From: Minisyncoccota bacterium
Lineage (GTDB): Bacteria; Patescibacteriota; Minisyncoccia; Phycocordibacterales; UBA918
Length of the DNA: 38,032 bases
Assembly (NCBI GenBank): GCA_017992505.1
Contig: JAGOON010000004.1
Coordinates: 1-38,032 of the forward strand
Direction of reading: 5' to 3'
Positions 8,829 through 16,712 of the stretch are shown one piece after another; position 1 is the stretch's first letter; every line of letters starts with the position of its first letter. The notes beneath the pieces were generated by a model. It saw only the letters and a program-made list of their open reading frames with translations, made no database searches and had not been told where the DNA came from. Both the position numbers and the translations under genes were made by a program.

Positions 8829-9347
8829 ATGAATCTTTTACACGATATTAAAGCTGGTACCGCTGACGAAATGAACGTTATTATCGAAATTCCGAAGTAC
8901 TCAAAGAATAAGTACGAGATTGATAAAGAGACTGGTATCATTGCGCTCGATCGCGTAATGCACTCAGCACAAGATTATCCATTTGATTACGGGTTTGTAC
9001 CACAGACGCTCTTCGATGATGGTGACGCGCTCGATGTCGTACTTTTGACCACCTATCCACTCGCCCCAGGAATTCTCGTAAAGGCTCGCCCTGTTGCGAT
9101 TATGGAAATGGTTGATGGTGGTGACCGTGACGACAAGGTAATTGCCGTACCTGTCGACGACCCACGCTTCAATGAAACGAACGACCTCGCTGACCTCAAC
9201 AAACACTTCATCAAAGAAACCACTCACTTTTTTGAAACATACAAAAAGGTACAAAACAAAGAGGTAAAGATTGGTGCTTGGCTGGGTGCCCAAGCGGCCA
9301 AGGATGCTTTCACACGAAGTTGTGAAATGTACCAGGCTAAAAAGTAA
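8829..9347 (+). CDS. ppa: Inorganic pyrophosphatase (family I)
   Basis: 172 aa, the normal length for bacterial soluble family I PPase. The signature DGDALDVVLL (D-x-D-x-x-D metal-binding Asps) is intact near residues 65-74, preceded by YPFDYGFVPQT. Later family positions are present (VPVDDP, the HFFETYKK segment). It hydrolyses PPi to phosphate in the cytoplasm, driving biosynthetic reactions. Single-gene unit with a strong terminator. There is no good Shine-Dalgarno before the ATG, so initiation may be leaderless or weakly led. Confidence 0.97.
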   Translation: MNLLHDIKAGTADEMNVIIEIPKYSKNKYEIDKETGIIALDRVMHSAQDYPFDYGFVPQTLFDDGDALDVVLLTTYPLAPGILVKARPVAIMEMVDGGDRDDKVIAVPVDDPRFNETNDLADLNKHFIKETTHFFETYKKVQNKEVKIGAWLGAQAAKDAFTRSCEMYQAKK

Positions 9348-9372
9348 TTCACTTTTTAATCACACTTTCGCC

Positions 9373-9409
9373 AAGGCGCTCCGTAGAGTACAATCTACGG
9401 AGCGCCTTT
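9373..9409 (+). terminator. Terminator of ppa
   Basis: AAGGCGCTCCGTAGA, six-base loop, and its exact complement followed by TTTC: a 15-bp perfect stem. Confidence 0.88.
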
Positions 9410-9439
9410 CATTATGGTATGGCAGTTATTGATTTGCTT

Positions 9440-10036
9440 ATGAAACAATTTCACCTCTCATTCGTAGCACTCGTAGTCACTCTAACGATTACCTCTTTTG
9501 TACACGCACAAGAAAGCACCAGTACGGCAAGTACAACTGACAACGGTATTTTTTCCTCTCTTCGTGAAAACGTCGCCGAGATTAGAGAGAATGTGCAAGA
9601 AAGAGTAGAGAACCGCCAAGCAACCCTCGATGTTCGAGTACAAGAACGCATTACTAATCTTGCAGCCAATATCAGCAACCGTTTTGACGGTATCATTGCT
9701 CGATTGGAAAACATCGCTAACCGTCTTAATAAAAGAATCGAAAAAGAAGCGAGTGAGGGGAAAGATGTGACCACCGCAAAAGCATCGCTTGAGGCTGCCA
9801 AGAGCGCACTCAATAACGCAAAAAATCAAATGAGTGATGTCGACGAAATTGTGTCTGATGCACTTGGATCTACTAATCCACGCGAGGAGTGGAAGACCGT
9901 CCGTGCGACATTTTTAAATGCTCGCGACACTATCCAAACTGCTCATGCAGAACTCCGAAACACAGTTATTAACCTGAAGAATGCACCACAAGCCAATGAC
10001 GCCAGCGCCAGTAGCACAGAAGAAACTATTAATTAA
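9440..10036 (+). CDS. Secreted helical protein, unknown function
   Basis: 198 aa from the ATG at 9440. A further in-frame ATG at 9419 would add seven residues, but 9440 gives a cleaner signal peptide: MKQFHLSFVALVVTLTITSF followed by VHA-QES, an Ala-X-Ala-like cleavage site. The mature protein is almost entirely helical and heptad-like, with repeated NVxERVENRQ / RVQERITNLA segments, and probably forms a coiled coil. No enzymatic motif. It is followed six bases later by a membrane protein gene, so the two are probably co-transcribed. Envelope-associated structural role inferred only. Confidence 0.7.
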   Translation: MKQFHLSFVALVVTLTITSFVHAQESTSTASTTDNGIFSSLRENVAEIRENVQERVENRQATLDVRVQERITNLAANISNRFDGIIARLENIANRLNKRIEKEASEGKDVTTAKASLEAAKSALNNAKNQMSDVDEIVSDALGSTNPREEWKTVRATFLNARDTIQTAHAELRNTVINLKNAPQANDASASSTEETIN

Positions 10037-10042
10037 ATTATT

Positions 10043-10489
10043 ATGAGTACTGAACCAAACAAAAAAATTCTAAACCTAGATGAGACAGCAATGAAAATGC
10101 CTGAGCATCAAGTTTATGAACCAGAAAGCGTCACTAACGGGCCAATTCTCATTCTTTTGATTGCGCTTCTTTTGGCAGTACTTGGCGGTATGTTCTACTG
10201 GTTTTCGATGCTCGACAAAGGGGGTGTGGTAATTTCACCCACAAGCCTCAGACCAACAGCTGAGGAAAATAACGAGCCCGAAAGCACTACTGCCGAAGCT
10301 CGCACCGAAGCGTATGGAGTGGTCAGTACCTCTGACGAAATACCCGCTATTGAAGCTGATGTCGAAGGCACAAATCTTGATTCCCTTGATGGAGAGCTCG
10401 ATGCAATTGAGGCAGAACTTGACGCCGCTCTTAAAGCAGAAGCATCCGCAGAAACCACCCCAACCGAAGGAACGCCTATTGTGCAATAA
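10043..10489 (+). CDS. Single-pass membrane protein with acidic low-complexity C-terminus
   Basis: 148 aa. A cytoplasmic N-terminus of about 34 residues is followed by one strong membrane helix (ILILLIALLLAVLGGMFYWF) and an extracytoplasmic, Glu/Ala/Thr-rich tail containing the DSLDGELDAIEAELDAAL coiled-coil-like stretch. No known domain. It follows the secreted helical protein by six bases and precedes a terminator, forming a two-gene envelope unit. Confidence 0.72.
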   Translation: MSTEPNKKILNLDETAMKMPEHQVYEPESVTNGPILILLIALLLAVLGGMFYWFSMLDKGGVVISPTSLRPTAEENNEPESTTAEARTEAYGVVSTSDEIPAIEADVEGTNLDSLDGELDAIEAELDAALKAEASAETTPTEGTPIVQ

Positions 10490-10507
10490 AAAATACTCAC
10501 CTAAAGT

Positions 10508-10530
10508 AAAAGGCTCCATAGGAGCCTTTT
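10508..10530 (+). terminator. Terminator shared by convergent genes
   Basis: AAAGGCTCC-ATA-GGAGCCTTTT is symmetric, with A residues before and T residues after. It can serve the plus-strand pair and the minus-strand gene whose stop lies at 10529. Confidence 0.8.
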
Positions 10531-10744
10531 ATGATTTGAAATCGGTCTGCAAGATCAGCTCCCCCTCTTGGAGCACATCAATACATAGGGTTTTAATTTG
10601 CACCTCCATTCCGTAGATGTAGTGAGACATTCCTTCGGCAAAAGTCTCTTTGAGAGATTTAATGACTTCTTCCACCTCAGAAATGTCTGGAGCCTGCTGT
10701 TCTCTTAAAACATAACCTGCCCAATGTGCCTTAATTTCATACAT
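10529..10744 (-). CDS. Small hypothetical protein (71 aa)
   Basis: The frame is open further upstream to 10837. The ATG at 10744 is chosen because it is preceded by ACAGGAGGTTCAGTT, a strong Shine-Dalgarno at normal spacing, whereas 10837 has none and would overlap the tig promoter. The product (MYEIKAHWAGYVLREQQAPD...) is soluble and probably alpha/beta: a strand, a helix with SEVEEVIKSLKETF, then strands. No family recognised. Divergent from tig. Confidence 0.6.
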   Translation of the reverse strand: MYEIKAHWAGYVLREQQAPDISEVEEVIKSLKETFAEGMSHYIYGMEVQIKTLCIDVLQEGELILQTDFKS

Positions 10745-10800
10745 AACTGAACCTCCTGTCACGATAATACTTAAACTATGAAAATGGTCAACCTCAGTAG

Positions 10801-10828
10801 TTGCAAATTCCCAGTAATTACGTACACT
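10801..10828 (+). promoter_or_regulatory. Promoter of tig
   Basis: TTGCAA at 10801-10806, a 16-base spacer, TACACT at 10823-10828. It matches the nusA promoter design. It places the transcript start near 10835, so the more upstream in-frame start at 10801 cannot be used from this promoter. Confidence 0.6.
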
Positions 10829-10839
10829 GGCGGGCATCT

Positions 10840-11940
10840 ATGGAACATTCACACACCGTCAATTTTAAAACTGCTTTTACTATTACCCAGCTCCCTGATT
10901 CAGAAATCAAGATTTCAGGCGAACTTCCCTACGTCGAACTCGAGAGTGAACGAACCGCGGCTATTGTAGCGCTTGGACGTAATGTGGAAATTGATGGTTT
11001 TCGTAAGGGCAATGTGCCTCAAGCAGTACTCGAAAAACGCCTTGGTGAAATGACCATTCTTGCAGAAATGGCAGAACGAGCCATTGCTCACGCGTATCCT
11101 CATATATTGGAAGAGCATGACATAGAAGCGATTGGTCACCCTAAAATCGAAATTACCAAAATTGCTCCCGAAAATCCTCTTGGTTTCACTGCTACGGTCG
11201 CGGTGATTCCCACCTTTTCACTCCCTGACTACAGCACGCTTGCAAAAGAGGTAAATAAGCATCGTTCAACTGATGAAGTGACTGACGAAGAAATTGCTGA
11301 AAAGATTAATGATATTCTTCGCCAAAAGGCAGCCTATGAACGACTTCAAAGCAAAGTACAGGTATCAGAAGAAGACGTCATTCAAAATGAAGAAGACCTC
11401 GAAAACAAGTTAGTAATTCCAGAACTCACTGATGAGGTAGCGCAGTCTCTTGGACAACCAGGACAATTCACTGGGGTTGATGATTTGAAGACGAAGCTCC
11501 GTGAACATCTCGAAGTCGAAAAAAAGAATGAAAACGTTGCAAAACATCGAGGTGAGCTCACTGATAAAATTGTTGATGCGACTGAAATAACCCTTCCTAA
11601 AATTTTGATCGAATCAGAAATCCATCAAATGTTTGCACAAATGCAAGAAGACCTTGATCGGGCAAACCTCAAGATGGACGACTACCTTTCACATATCAAT
11701 AAAACACGTGAAGAGCTCACCACTGAATGGGAACCAGCTGCAGTAAAGCGCGCCAAACTCCAGCTTGTCCTCAATGAGATTGCCAAGAAAGAAAATCTCA
11801 CTCCCGACATGGAAAAAGTTGAAGAACAAACCAAAGTCCTCATAGAACGATTCAAAGATGCTGACCAACACCGAGTTCGTATCTACGTCGCTTCTGTCCT
11901 TATGAACGAGGAAGTGATGAAGAAATTGGAGTCATATTAA
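10840..11940 (+). CDS. tig: Trigger factor chaperone lacking the PPIase domain
   Basis: 366 aa from the ATG at 10840. A start at 10801 is in frame but lies inside the promoter. The N-terminal ribosome-binding domain carries the signature region as VEIDGFRKGNVPQAVLEKRLG (canonical GFRxGKxP, here GFRKGNVP). The C-terminal chaperone domain is helical (about residues 140-366). The FKBP-type PPIase domain, normally inserted around residues 150-245, is absent: the helix DEEIAEKINDILRQKAAYERL runs almost directly into the ELTDEVAQSLGQPG arm. Trigger factor binds the ribosome exit and shields nascent chains. Own promoter and terminator. It is far from clpP by one gene only, unlike the common tig-clpP-clpX order. 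Confidence 0.9.
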   Translation: MEHSHTVNFKTAFTITQLPDSEIKISGELPYVELESERTAAIVALGRNVEIDGFRKGNVPQAVLEKRLGEMTILAEMAERAIAHAYPHILEEHDIEAIGHPKIEITKIAPENPLGFTATVAVIPTFSLPDYSTLAKEVNKHRSTDEVTDEEIAEKINDILRQKAAYERLQSKVQVSEEDVIQNEEDLENKLVIPELTDEVAQSLGQPGQFTGVDDLKTKLREHLEVEKKNENVAKHRGELTDKIVDATEITLPKILIESEIHQMFAQMQEDLDRANLKMDDYLSHINKTREELTTEWEPAAVKRAKLQLVLNEIAKKENLTPDMEKVEEQTKVLIERFKDADQHRVRIYVASVLMNEEVMKKLESY

Positions 11941-11956
11941 ACACACTATCAAGCAG

Positions 11957-11991
11957 AAAACCGCCACGAACCTTAGCTCGTGGCGGTTTCT
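11957..11991 (+). terminator. Terminator of tig
   Basis: AAACCGCCACGA, eight-base loop, TCGTGGCGGTTT then TC: a 12-bp perfect stem. Confidence 0.85.
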
Positions 11992-11999
11992 ACATTTTA

Positions 12000-12030
12000 T
12001 TGACAAAACCCATAATTAATACACTATAAA
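12000..12030 (+). promoter_or_regulatory. Promoter of the Nudix gene
   Basis: TTGACA at 12000-12005. TACACTATAAA at 12020-12030 contains overlapping -10 candidates at spacings of 14 to 19. The gene start follows 29 bases later with AAAGGAGG at 12046-12053. Confidence 0.55.
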
Positions 12031-12058
12031 CACAAACGCTCTTTGAAAGGAGGTAGCC

Positions 12059-12517
12059 ATGTTGGTAAACAAAATGTCCATAGACAAGCGCGACTTCCAC
12101 GCATCAGGTCCAATAGTGCGGCCTGATTGCTCTATCGTTCTGATTCGTGATATGCGCAGATTAGATCCACACTGGAAATTTGCAGGTGGTAAGAAACAGC
12201 TCGTTAAGTCATTTGGTAAAAAGCTTCGCGGTGAAACCCCGATTGAATGTTACTTCCGCGAAGGGTACGAGGAGACCGGACTTCAGTTGAAGAAGCGTGA
12301 AACTGAGTACGTCACTACTGAGGATTTGGAGACTCATAATAAGCATTATTTCATATCCTTTATGGGTAACCAGAAGGAGCCAAATCCGATAAGTAAAGAA
12401 TACGAGGAGGCAAAATCGTTTACGCTCAATGAACTAAAGTGGTTGAGTAACTTCCATCGTAACTATCAAGCCGTTTTCTATGAACACATGTTACCCCTCA
12501 TTGAAATGAGGTTTTAA
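12059..12517 (+). CDS. Nudix hydrolase family protein
   Basis: 152 aa. The Nudix box fits the consensus G-x5-E-x7-REUxEExGU: GKKLRGETPIECYFREGYEE followed by TGL, with Gly about residue 54, the REGYEETGL Glu residues intact and one odd residue (Gly at the hydrophobic U position). Nudix enzymes cleave nucleoside diphosphates linked to another moiety; the substrate cannot be told. Upstream FAGGKKQL resembles the usual PGGxxE lead-in, with Phe-Ala replacing Pro. Strong Shine-Dalgarno (AAAGGAGGTAGCC before ATG). Single-gene unit with own promoter and terminator. Confidence 0.82.
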   Translation: MLVNKMSIDKRDFHASGPIVRPDCSIVLIRDMRRLDPHWKFAGGKKQLVKSFGKKLRGETPIECYFREGYEETGLQLKKRETEYVTTEDLETHNKHYFISFMGNQKEPNPISKEYEEAKSFTLNELKWLSNFHRNYQAVFYEHMLPLIEMRF

Positions 12518-12546
12518 CCGACGACAGTCATCTGTCGTCGGTTTTT
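12518..12546 (+). terminator. Terminator of the Nudix gene
   Basis: CCGACGACAG-TCAT-CTGTCGTCGG followed by TTTTT, directly after the stop codon. Confidence 0.92.
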
Positions 12547-12605
12547 CACTGTTCATTTCTCTTAATTCTGGTAGGATTTGCTAGTACCTAATTTTGAATT
12601 GAAAT

Positions 12606-13217
12606 ATGGAAATTAATAACAAACAGACCATCGCACCAAGTGCACAGCTCGTGCCCATGGTGATTGAAAAAACCCAGGGTGGCGAGCGCGCATTCGATAT
12701 CTTCTCTCGCCTTCTTAAAGAACGTATTATCTTCGTAACTGGCCCGATTGAAGACTACATGGCCAATCTTATCGTGGCGCAATTACTCTTTCTTGAGTCC
12801 GAAGACCCAAAGAAAGACATCTTCCTGTACATAAACTCTCCTGGTGGAAGCGTGACTGCGGGCCTCTCGATTATCGATACTATGCATCACATCAAGCCAC
12901 CTGTGGCAACCGTCTGTGTGGGCCTTGCAGCCTCAATGGGTTCACTCATTCTTTCGCAAGGACAGAAGGGCAAGCGCTTTGTGCTTCCAAACGCTGAGGT
13001 AATGATTCACCAACCATCAGGTGGAGCTTACGGACAAGCATCTGACATCGACATTACCGCCAAGCACATTTTGAAGACCCGAGATAAACTCAACAAGATG
13101 CTTGCAAAAGCAACGGGCCAAAAGCTCACTAAGATTGAGCAAGATGTTGACCGAGACTTCTTCATGGATGCTGAGGAGGCCCAAGCCTACGGTATTGTAG
13201 ATGGAATCTACAAATAA
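12606..13217 (+). CDS. clpP: ATP-dependent Clp protease proteolytic subunit
   Basis: 203 aa, the usual ClpP length. The catalytic triad is intact: Ser110 in GLAASMGS, His135 in MIHQPSGG, Asp184 in [10 protein letters not shown]. The handle region and the oxyanion glycine pair ([12 protein letters not shown]) are present. It forms a tetradecameric barrel that degrades substrates unfolded by ClpX, ClpA or ClpC; none of these is in the window. Single-gene unit with terminator. Confidence 0.97.
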   Translation: MEINNKQTIAPSAQLVPMVIEKTQGGERAFDIFSRLLKERIIFVTGPIEDYMANLIVAQLLFLESEDPKKDIFLYINSPGGSVTAGLSIIDTMHHIKPPVATVCVGLAASMGSLILSQGQKGKRFVLPNAEVMIHQPSGGAYGQASDIDITAKHILKTRDKLNKMLAKATGQKLTKIEQDVDRDFFMDAEEAQAYGIVDGIYK

Positions 13218-13229
13218 CAAGTGACTAAG

Positions 13230-13260
13230 GTGGCGCGCCCATAGGGCGCGCCACTTTTTT
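13230..13260 (+). terminator. Terminator of clpP
   Basis: GTGGCGCGCCC-ATA-GGGCGCGCCAC followed by TTTTTT; an 11-bp GC-rich perfect stem. Confidence 0.93.
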
Positions 13261-13343
13261 ATTATAAAAACCCATGCTATATTCAAAAGTGACCCACCTC
13301 TATGAGGTCGAGGGTTATGTTCTACTTCAAAATGGAGATTTTG

Positions 13344-13475
13344 ATGGATTGTATCAAACCCCAAACTATCTGGCCGATAGAAGACGAACACGGCGGAGGA
13401 ACTGCTGGTATTTCCTCACCCAAACCGATCCCTGACTCAGCCATCCGAAAACTTGGTGGTGGCGTTACCGACTGA
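13344..13475 (+). CDS. Small hypothetical peptide (43 aa)
   Basis: Frame from ATG 13344, with GGAG eight bases upstream, to TGA at 13475. Two in-frame ATGs further upstream would extend it by up to nine codons. The peptide is polar and Gly/Pro-rich (IEDEHGGGTAGISSPKPIPD, then a GGG motif near the end). A TATATT -10-like hexamer lies at 13278-13283 and hairpins follow at 13497, so it has the outline of an independent transcription unit. No homologue known to me. Confidence 0.4.
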   Translation: MDCIKPQTIWPIEDEHGGGTAGISSPKPIPDSAIRKLGGGVTD

Positions 13476-13496
13476 CATCACCTTTCATACATTCTA

Positions 13497-13550
13497 GGGG
13501 CGGCTTAAAAGCCGCCCCACTCACAGCCACCTTTCGTAGGTGGCTTTTCT
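13497..13550 (+). terminator. Two consecutive hairpins, the second a terminator
   Basis: The first is the palindrome GGGGCGGCTT-AA-AAGCCGCCCC (13497-13518), not followed by T residues. The second is AGCCACCT-TTCGT-AGGTGGCT followed by TTTCT (13525-13550), a normal terminator. Both separate the small gene from rny. Confidence 0.75.
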
Positions 13551-13578
13551 GTACAAAGCTCCAAAACTCTAGTACAGT
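13550..13578 (+). promoter_or_regulatory. Promoter of rny
   Basis: TGTACA at 13550-13555, 17-base spacer, TACAGT at 13573-13578, about 38 bases before the ATG. Confidence 0.45.
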
Positions 13579-13615
13579 GCGTACGTACAACAGTTACGAA
13601 CATTAAGAAACATAT

Positions 13616-15145
13616 ATGCCACCAGGGATTTTTACGGTTGCGCTGGCACTTGCATTATTTATCGGAGCGGGAGCAGGTTATTACGGACGATACCTCCACG
13701 CTCTTTCCAAAAAATCTTCACTCGAACTACTGCTGAAAGAACGAGAACTCGAAGCAGAACAGAAAGCCCTAACGGTGCTTGAAAAAGCTGAAGAGAAGGC
13801 GGAAGCCATTGTGCAAGAGGCACGACAAAACCAGAAGCACTCAGAAGAAAAGCTAGACCAGAAGGAATCACACCTCACAAAGCGTGAGGAATTTCTTGAT
13901 AATCGTCAAATGGATATCGATTCTCAAAAGGAATCACTTCAAACAAAAGTTGAAGAAATTAAATCAATTAAAACTCGCATTGACGAACGCCAAGCTGAAA
14001 TTGAGCAAAAATACGAGGAAGTGGCAGGACTTACCCAGGAGGAAGCCGTAGCGGAGATTATCAAAAAGGCTGAACGAGAGCATGCTGAAGATCTGCGTGG
14101 TCGTCTTCAAAAGCTTGAACGACAAGGTTCAGAAGTATACGAAGAAGAGGCAAATAATCTTCTCCTGGCAGCCATTCACCGAGTCGGGAACAATATTCCG
14201 TCGAATGTTATGACAGCGCATGTCGAAATCCCTAGCGATGACCTCAAGGGTAAGGTGATTGGAAAAGAAGGTCGAAACGTTCGTGCGTTTGAACGAGCAA
14301 CGGGTGTCGATGTACTCATTGATGAGTCTCCAGGGTATATCGTACTTTCAAGCTTCGACCCTATCCGTCGCGAAATCGCGCGAGTCGCACTTGAAATGCT
14401 CATCAAAGACGGGCGTATCCAACCAGCTAAAATTGAGGAGCTCGTAGAAAAGGCTCGCAGTGAGGTTGCTAAAACCATCAAAGCTATGGGGGAAAAAGCA
14501 ACCTATGAAGCCAAGGTACCAAATCTTCACCCTGATCTTGTGATGATTCTTGGTCGTCTTCACTTCCGTACTAGCTACGGCCAAAATGTTCTTTGGCACT
14601 CAGTTGAAATGTCACACATTGCAGCCATGATTGCAGAAGAAGTGGGGGCTGATGTTGGTATTGCTCGCGCTGGTGCTCTTCTTCATGATATTGGAAAGTG
14701 TGTCAGTCATGAGGTCTCTGGGACTCACGTCGAAATTGGTATTCGTATACTTGAAAAGTATGGCGTAGATCAAAAGGTGATTCTCGCCATGCGGGCTCAC
14801 CATGAGGAATACCCATACGAAACACCCGAAAGTATCATCGTACAGGTCGCTGACGCTATCTCAGGCGGACGTCCAGGCGCTCGTCGCGACTCAATCGAAA
14901 ACTACATCAAGCGACTCTCTGATCTCGAAGGTATCGCGACAGGACTCGCCGGTGTCGATAAAGCATTTGCAATTGCCGCTGGCCGAGAAATTCGCGTACT
15001 TGTGAATCCAACAACTCTAAATGAATTTGAAACCAACGCACTTGCACGCACCATTGCTGCCACTATTGAAGAACGTCTCCGTTACCCTGGCGAAATCAAA
15101 GTCCACGTCATTCGTGAGACAAGAGTCATCAGCTACGCGCGGTAA
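13616..15145 (+). CDS. rny: Ribonuclease Y
   Basis: 509 aa, the usual length. Domains: an N-terminal membrane anchor (about 5-25), a long charged coiled coil (about 30-190, rich in EKAEEKAEA type heptads), a KH domain (about 195-260, with GKVIGKEGRNVRAFERATG), then an HD domain (about 320-420) with His-Asp in GALLHDIGKC and the later HHEEYPYETPE. This membrane-bound endoribonuclease starts mRNA decay in many bacteria lacking RNase E. The HD metal ligands look intact. Followed by its own terminator. Confidence 0.96.
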   Translation: MPPGIFTVALALALFIGAGAGYYGRYLHALSKKSSLELLLKERELEAEQKALTVLEKAEEKAEAIVQEARQNQKHSEEKLDQKESHLTKREEFLDNRQMDIDSQKESLQTKVEEIKSIKTRIDERQAEIEQKYEEVAGLTQEEAVAEIIKKAEREHAEDLRGRLQKLERQGSEVYEEEANNLLLAAIHRVGNNIPSNVMTAHVEIPSDDLKGKVIGKEGRNVRAFERATGVDVLIDESPGYIVLSSFDPIRREIARVALEMLIKDGRIQPAKIEELVEKARSEVAKTIKAMGEKATYEAKVPNLHPDLVMILGRLHFRTSYGQNVLWHSVEMSHIAAMIAEEVGADVGIARAGALLHDIGKCVSHEVSGTHVEIGIRILEKYGVDQKVILAMRAHHEEYPYETPESIIVQVADAISGGRPGARRDSIENYIKRLSDLEGIATGLAGVDKAFAIAAGREIRVLVNPTTLNEFETNALARTIAATIEERLRYPGEIKVHVIRETRVISYAR

Positions 15146-15161
15146 CATCAAGTACATGGGA

Positions 15162-15193
15162 AAAAATACCACACCCCAGGGTGTGGTATTTTC
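15162..15193 (+). terminator. Terminator of rny
   Basis: AAAATACCACACCC, a two-base apex, GGGTGTGGTATTTT; 14-bp symmetric stem. Confidence 0.85.
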
Positions 15194-15267
15194 TAACAAA
15201 CCATACGTGCATAATCCCCTTTCAAATTAAATTTCACTGTATACTTCAATATGGAGAGGAATTTTCC

Positions 15268-15447
15268 ATGAGAAAAGTATCAACCACTCACTGCAGTGCC
15301 TGCGCCAAACCGCACTCACTTGCAACTTCAATGTCTCATCCATTGTATTGGTATGTCTGGTGGCTTATGTTCTTCCCCTGTCCTCTATGTAATAGGTGGC
15401 CCCACGAACGCCCAAAGAAAAAGATTATCTCTGTCCCACGTGCTTAG
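15268..15447 (+). CDS. Small two-CxxC (zinc-ribbon-like) protein, 59 aa
   Basis: ATG at 15268 is preceded by GGAGAGGAATTTTCC, a good Shine-Dalgarno, and by a TATACT -10-like box at 15240-15245. The product has Cys pairs CSAC (about 9-12) and CPLC (about 39-42), spaced as in a small treble-clef or rubredoxin-like knuckle. Between them is a very aromatic stretch (HPLYWYVWWLMFF) that could alternatively be a short membrane segment. A Lys/Arg-rich tail follows. Its stop codon lies in the loop of the downstream terminator. Metal binding is inferred. Confidence 0.55.
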   Translation: MRKVSTTHCSACAKPHSLATSMSHPLYWYVWWLMFFPCPLCNRWPHERPKKKIISVPRA

Positions 15448-15462
15448 CGTGGGACTTCTCTT
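15433..15462 (+). terminator. Terminator overlapping the end of the small CxxC gene
   Basis: GTCCCACG, seven-base loop, CGTGGGAC, then TTCTCTTT. The 5' arm encodes the last residues of the preceding protein. Confidence 0.75.
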
Positions 15463-16028
15463 TATACCGCTCTTCGCTTTGCCACCACAAAAACAGTGTA
15501 ATTGAATTTCAAATCTTGAATTGATTCTTCAAGGACCTGGAGTCCGTAGAGTTCTGCTGCACGTCGTGGAGCAATTACGGCGGTGGTATCAGGTAATGTA
15601 CCGTTCGCTAAATCTTCTGCCGCTTTGGCAGTATCAGCGTAGGGGACGATTTCCGCATCGGGCCACACTCGCTTCAAATACATTCGACACTGTTTGAGCG
15701 CTTGATCGTGTGACGCAATTGTGTCGATATGTGAAGTAGTCGTTTGCGGCTTCACCAGGAGCATATGGTGTACATCAAGCTCAAACATCTGCTCAATCTC
15801 AAAATTGTGCTTTGCCATTGCGTACACCGCTTCAATCACTATTCCCCCATTGCTGTTTTCAATAGGGAAAATTCCTCTCTCAATTTCACCGTTATTTAAA
15901 GCCGTTAAAACGTTCTCGGCCGAAATAAGCGGGAGTATCTCTGTCTCTACAATGTTTTCTTTTTTTACATATAACTCACCCGCCTGTTCCGAAAAACTTC
16001 CACGAGCGCCCATAACACCAATTTTCAT
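15462..16028 (-). CDS. pheA: Prephenate dehydratase-like protein (catalytic domain only, altered TRF motif)
   Basis: 188 aa from the internal ATG 16028 (MKIGVMGARGSFSEQA); another in-frame ATG at 16040 adds four residues. The family motifs GxxGSFSEQA, FPIENSNGG, SHDQALKQC, DTAKAAE and APRRAAELYGL are present, which indicates a PDT fold of two periplasmic-binding-like lobes. In characterised enzymes the C-terminal motif is Thr-Arg-Phe; here it is NYTVF, with Val in place of Arg. The regulatory ACT domain is absent. Prephenate dehydratase makes phenylpyruvate for phenylalanine synthesis, yet no other aromatic-pathway gene is seen here. It may be a repurposed ligand-binding or regulatory protein. 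Confidence 0.82.
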   Translation of the reverse strand: MKIGVMGARGSFSEQAGELYVKKENIVETEILPLISAENVLTALNNGEIERGIFPIENSNGGIVIEAVYAMAKHNFEIEQMFELDVHHMLLVKPQTTTSHIDTIASHDQALKQCRMYLKRVWPDAEIVPYADTAKAAEDLANGTLPDTTAVIAPRRAAELYGLQVLEESIQDLKFNYTVFVVAKRRAV

Positions 16029-16098
16029 GTGTCGTATCATACACCATTTAAAAAAACCAAAATATATTACGACATAAAAATATAAGCATGTGTAGTCG

Positions 16099-16126
16099 TT
16101 GCATGGTAAAAGTGTTGCTATATAAT
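16099..16126 (+). promoter_or_regulatory. Promoter of the HU gene
   Basis: TTGCAT at 16099-16104, 16-base spacer, perfect TATAAT at 16121-16126. It leaves a leader of about 75 bases that contains two copies of AAAAATTAAT. Confidence 0.72.
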
Positions 16127-16207
16127 GATTTCAGCCATTTTTAGGCACCGTGCGGGCAAACGCTCAACACAAAAATTAATCGCCGTAAAAATTAATTTCT
16201 GAATAAT

Positions 16208-16480
16208 ATGAATAAAGCAGATATCATCAGCAAGGTACATGAAGTGCTTGGCACAACTAAGGCAGAAGCTGAACGTGCTGTAGACACCGTTTTTGATAGC
16301 ATTGAAAAAGCTCTTAAGGATGGTACTCAAGTATCAGTTGCTGGATTCGGTATCTTCGAAGCGAAGATGCGAGCAAAGCGAGAAGCTCGTAATCCACGTA
16401 CTGGAGAAACTGTAACCGTTGCTGCGATGCGCGTGCCAAAGTTCCGAGCTGCGAAGGCTCTCAAGGATTCTGTAAAGTAG
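16208..16480 (+). CDS. hup: DNA-binding protein HU
   Basis: 90 aa, exact family size. It starts MNKADIISKVHEVLG, typical HU. The central GFGIFEAKMRAKREARNPRTG matches the HU signature (GFGxFxxxxRxxRxxRNPxTG), and the arm and C-terminal helix are complete. Nucleoid-associated homodimer that bends DNA; also a usual host factor for site-specific recombination and pili regulation. Strong TATAAT promoter and strong terminator suggest high expression. Confidence 0.96.
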   Translation: MNKADIISKVHEVLGTTKAEAERAVDTVFDSIEKALKDGTQVSVAGFGIFEAKMRAKREARNPRTGETVTVAAMRVPKFRAAKALKDSVK

Positions 16481-16490
16481 TCCTACCTTG

Positions 16491-16526
16491 AAAAAGAGCG
16501 GTTCGCTTCGCGAACCGCTCTTTTTC
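16491..16526 (+). terminator. Terminator of the HU gene
   Basis: AAAAAGAGCGGTTCGC-TTC-GCGAACCGCTCTTTTT followed by CTTTT; a 16-bp stem, the strongest in the window. Confidence 0.95.
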
Positions 16527-16556
16527 TTTTCCACAGTTTGTTTCAAAAAAGCATGC

Positions 16557-16668
16557 TACAATATTTGAGTAGCGGAGGCAATAAAACGCTATGCGGAAAT
16601 ACGAATAGTATTCTCGCTATTTCCCATCACACACACCGTAAAAGCCCCTTAGCCTGGGGCTTTTACAT
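16557..16668 (+). other. Possible short transcript (promoter box to terminator, no proper ORF)
   Basis: TACAAT at 16557-16562 is followed by a well-formed GGAGG (16575-16579), a five-codon frame (MRKYE, stop), and then the terminator GTAAAAGCCCC-TTAGCCT-GGGGCTTTTAC at 16638-16666. It could be a small RNA, a leader remnant, or an extremely short peptide gene. No clear -35. Confidence 0.35.
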
Positions 16669-16712
16669 TTTCAAATTTTCTGTATAGTGTCTATCAGAAA
16701 CGGAGGTGACCT

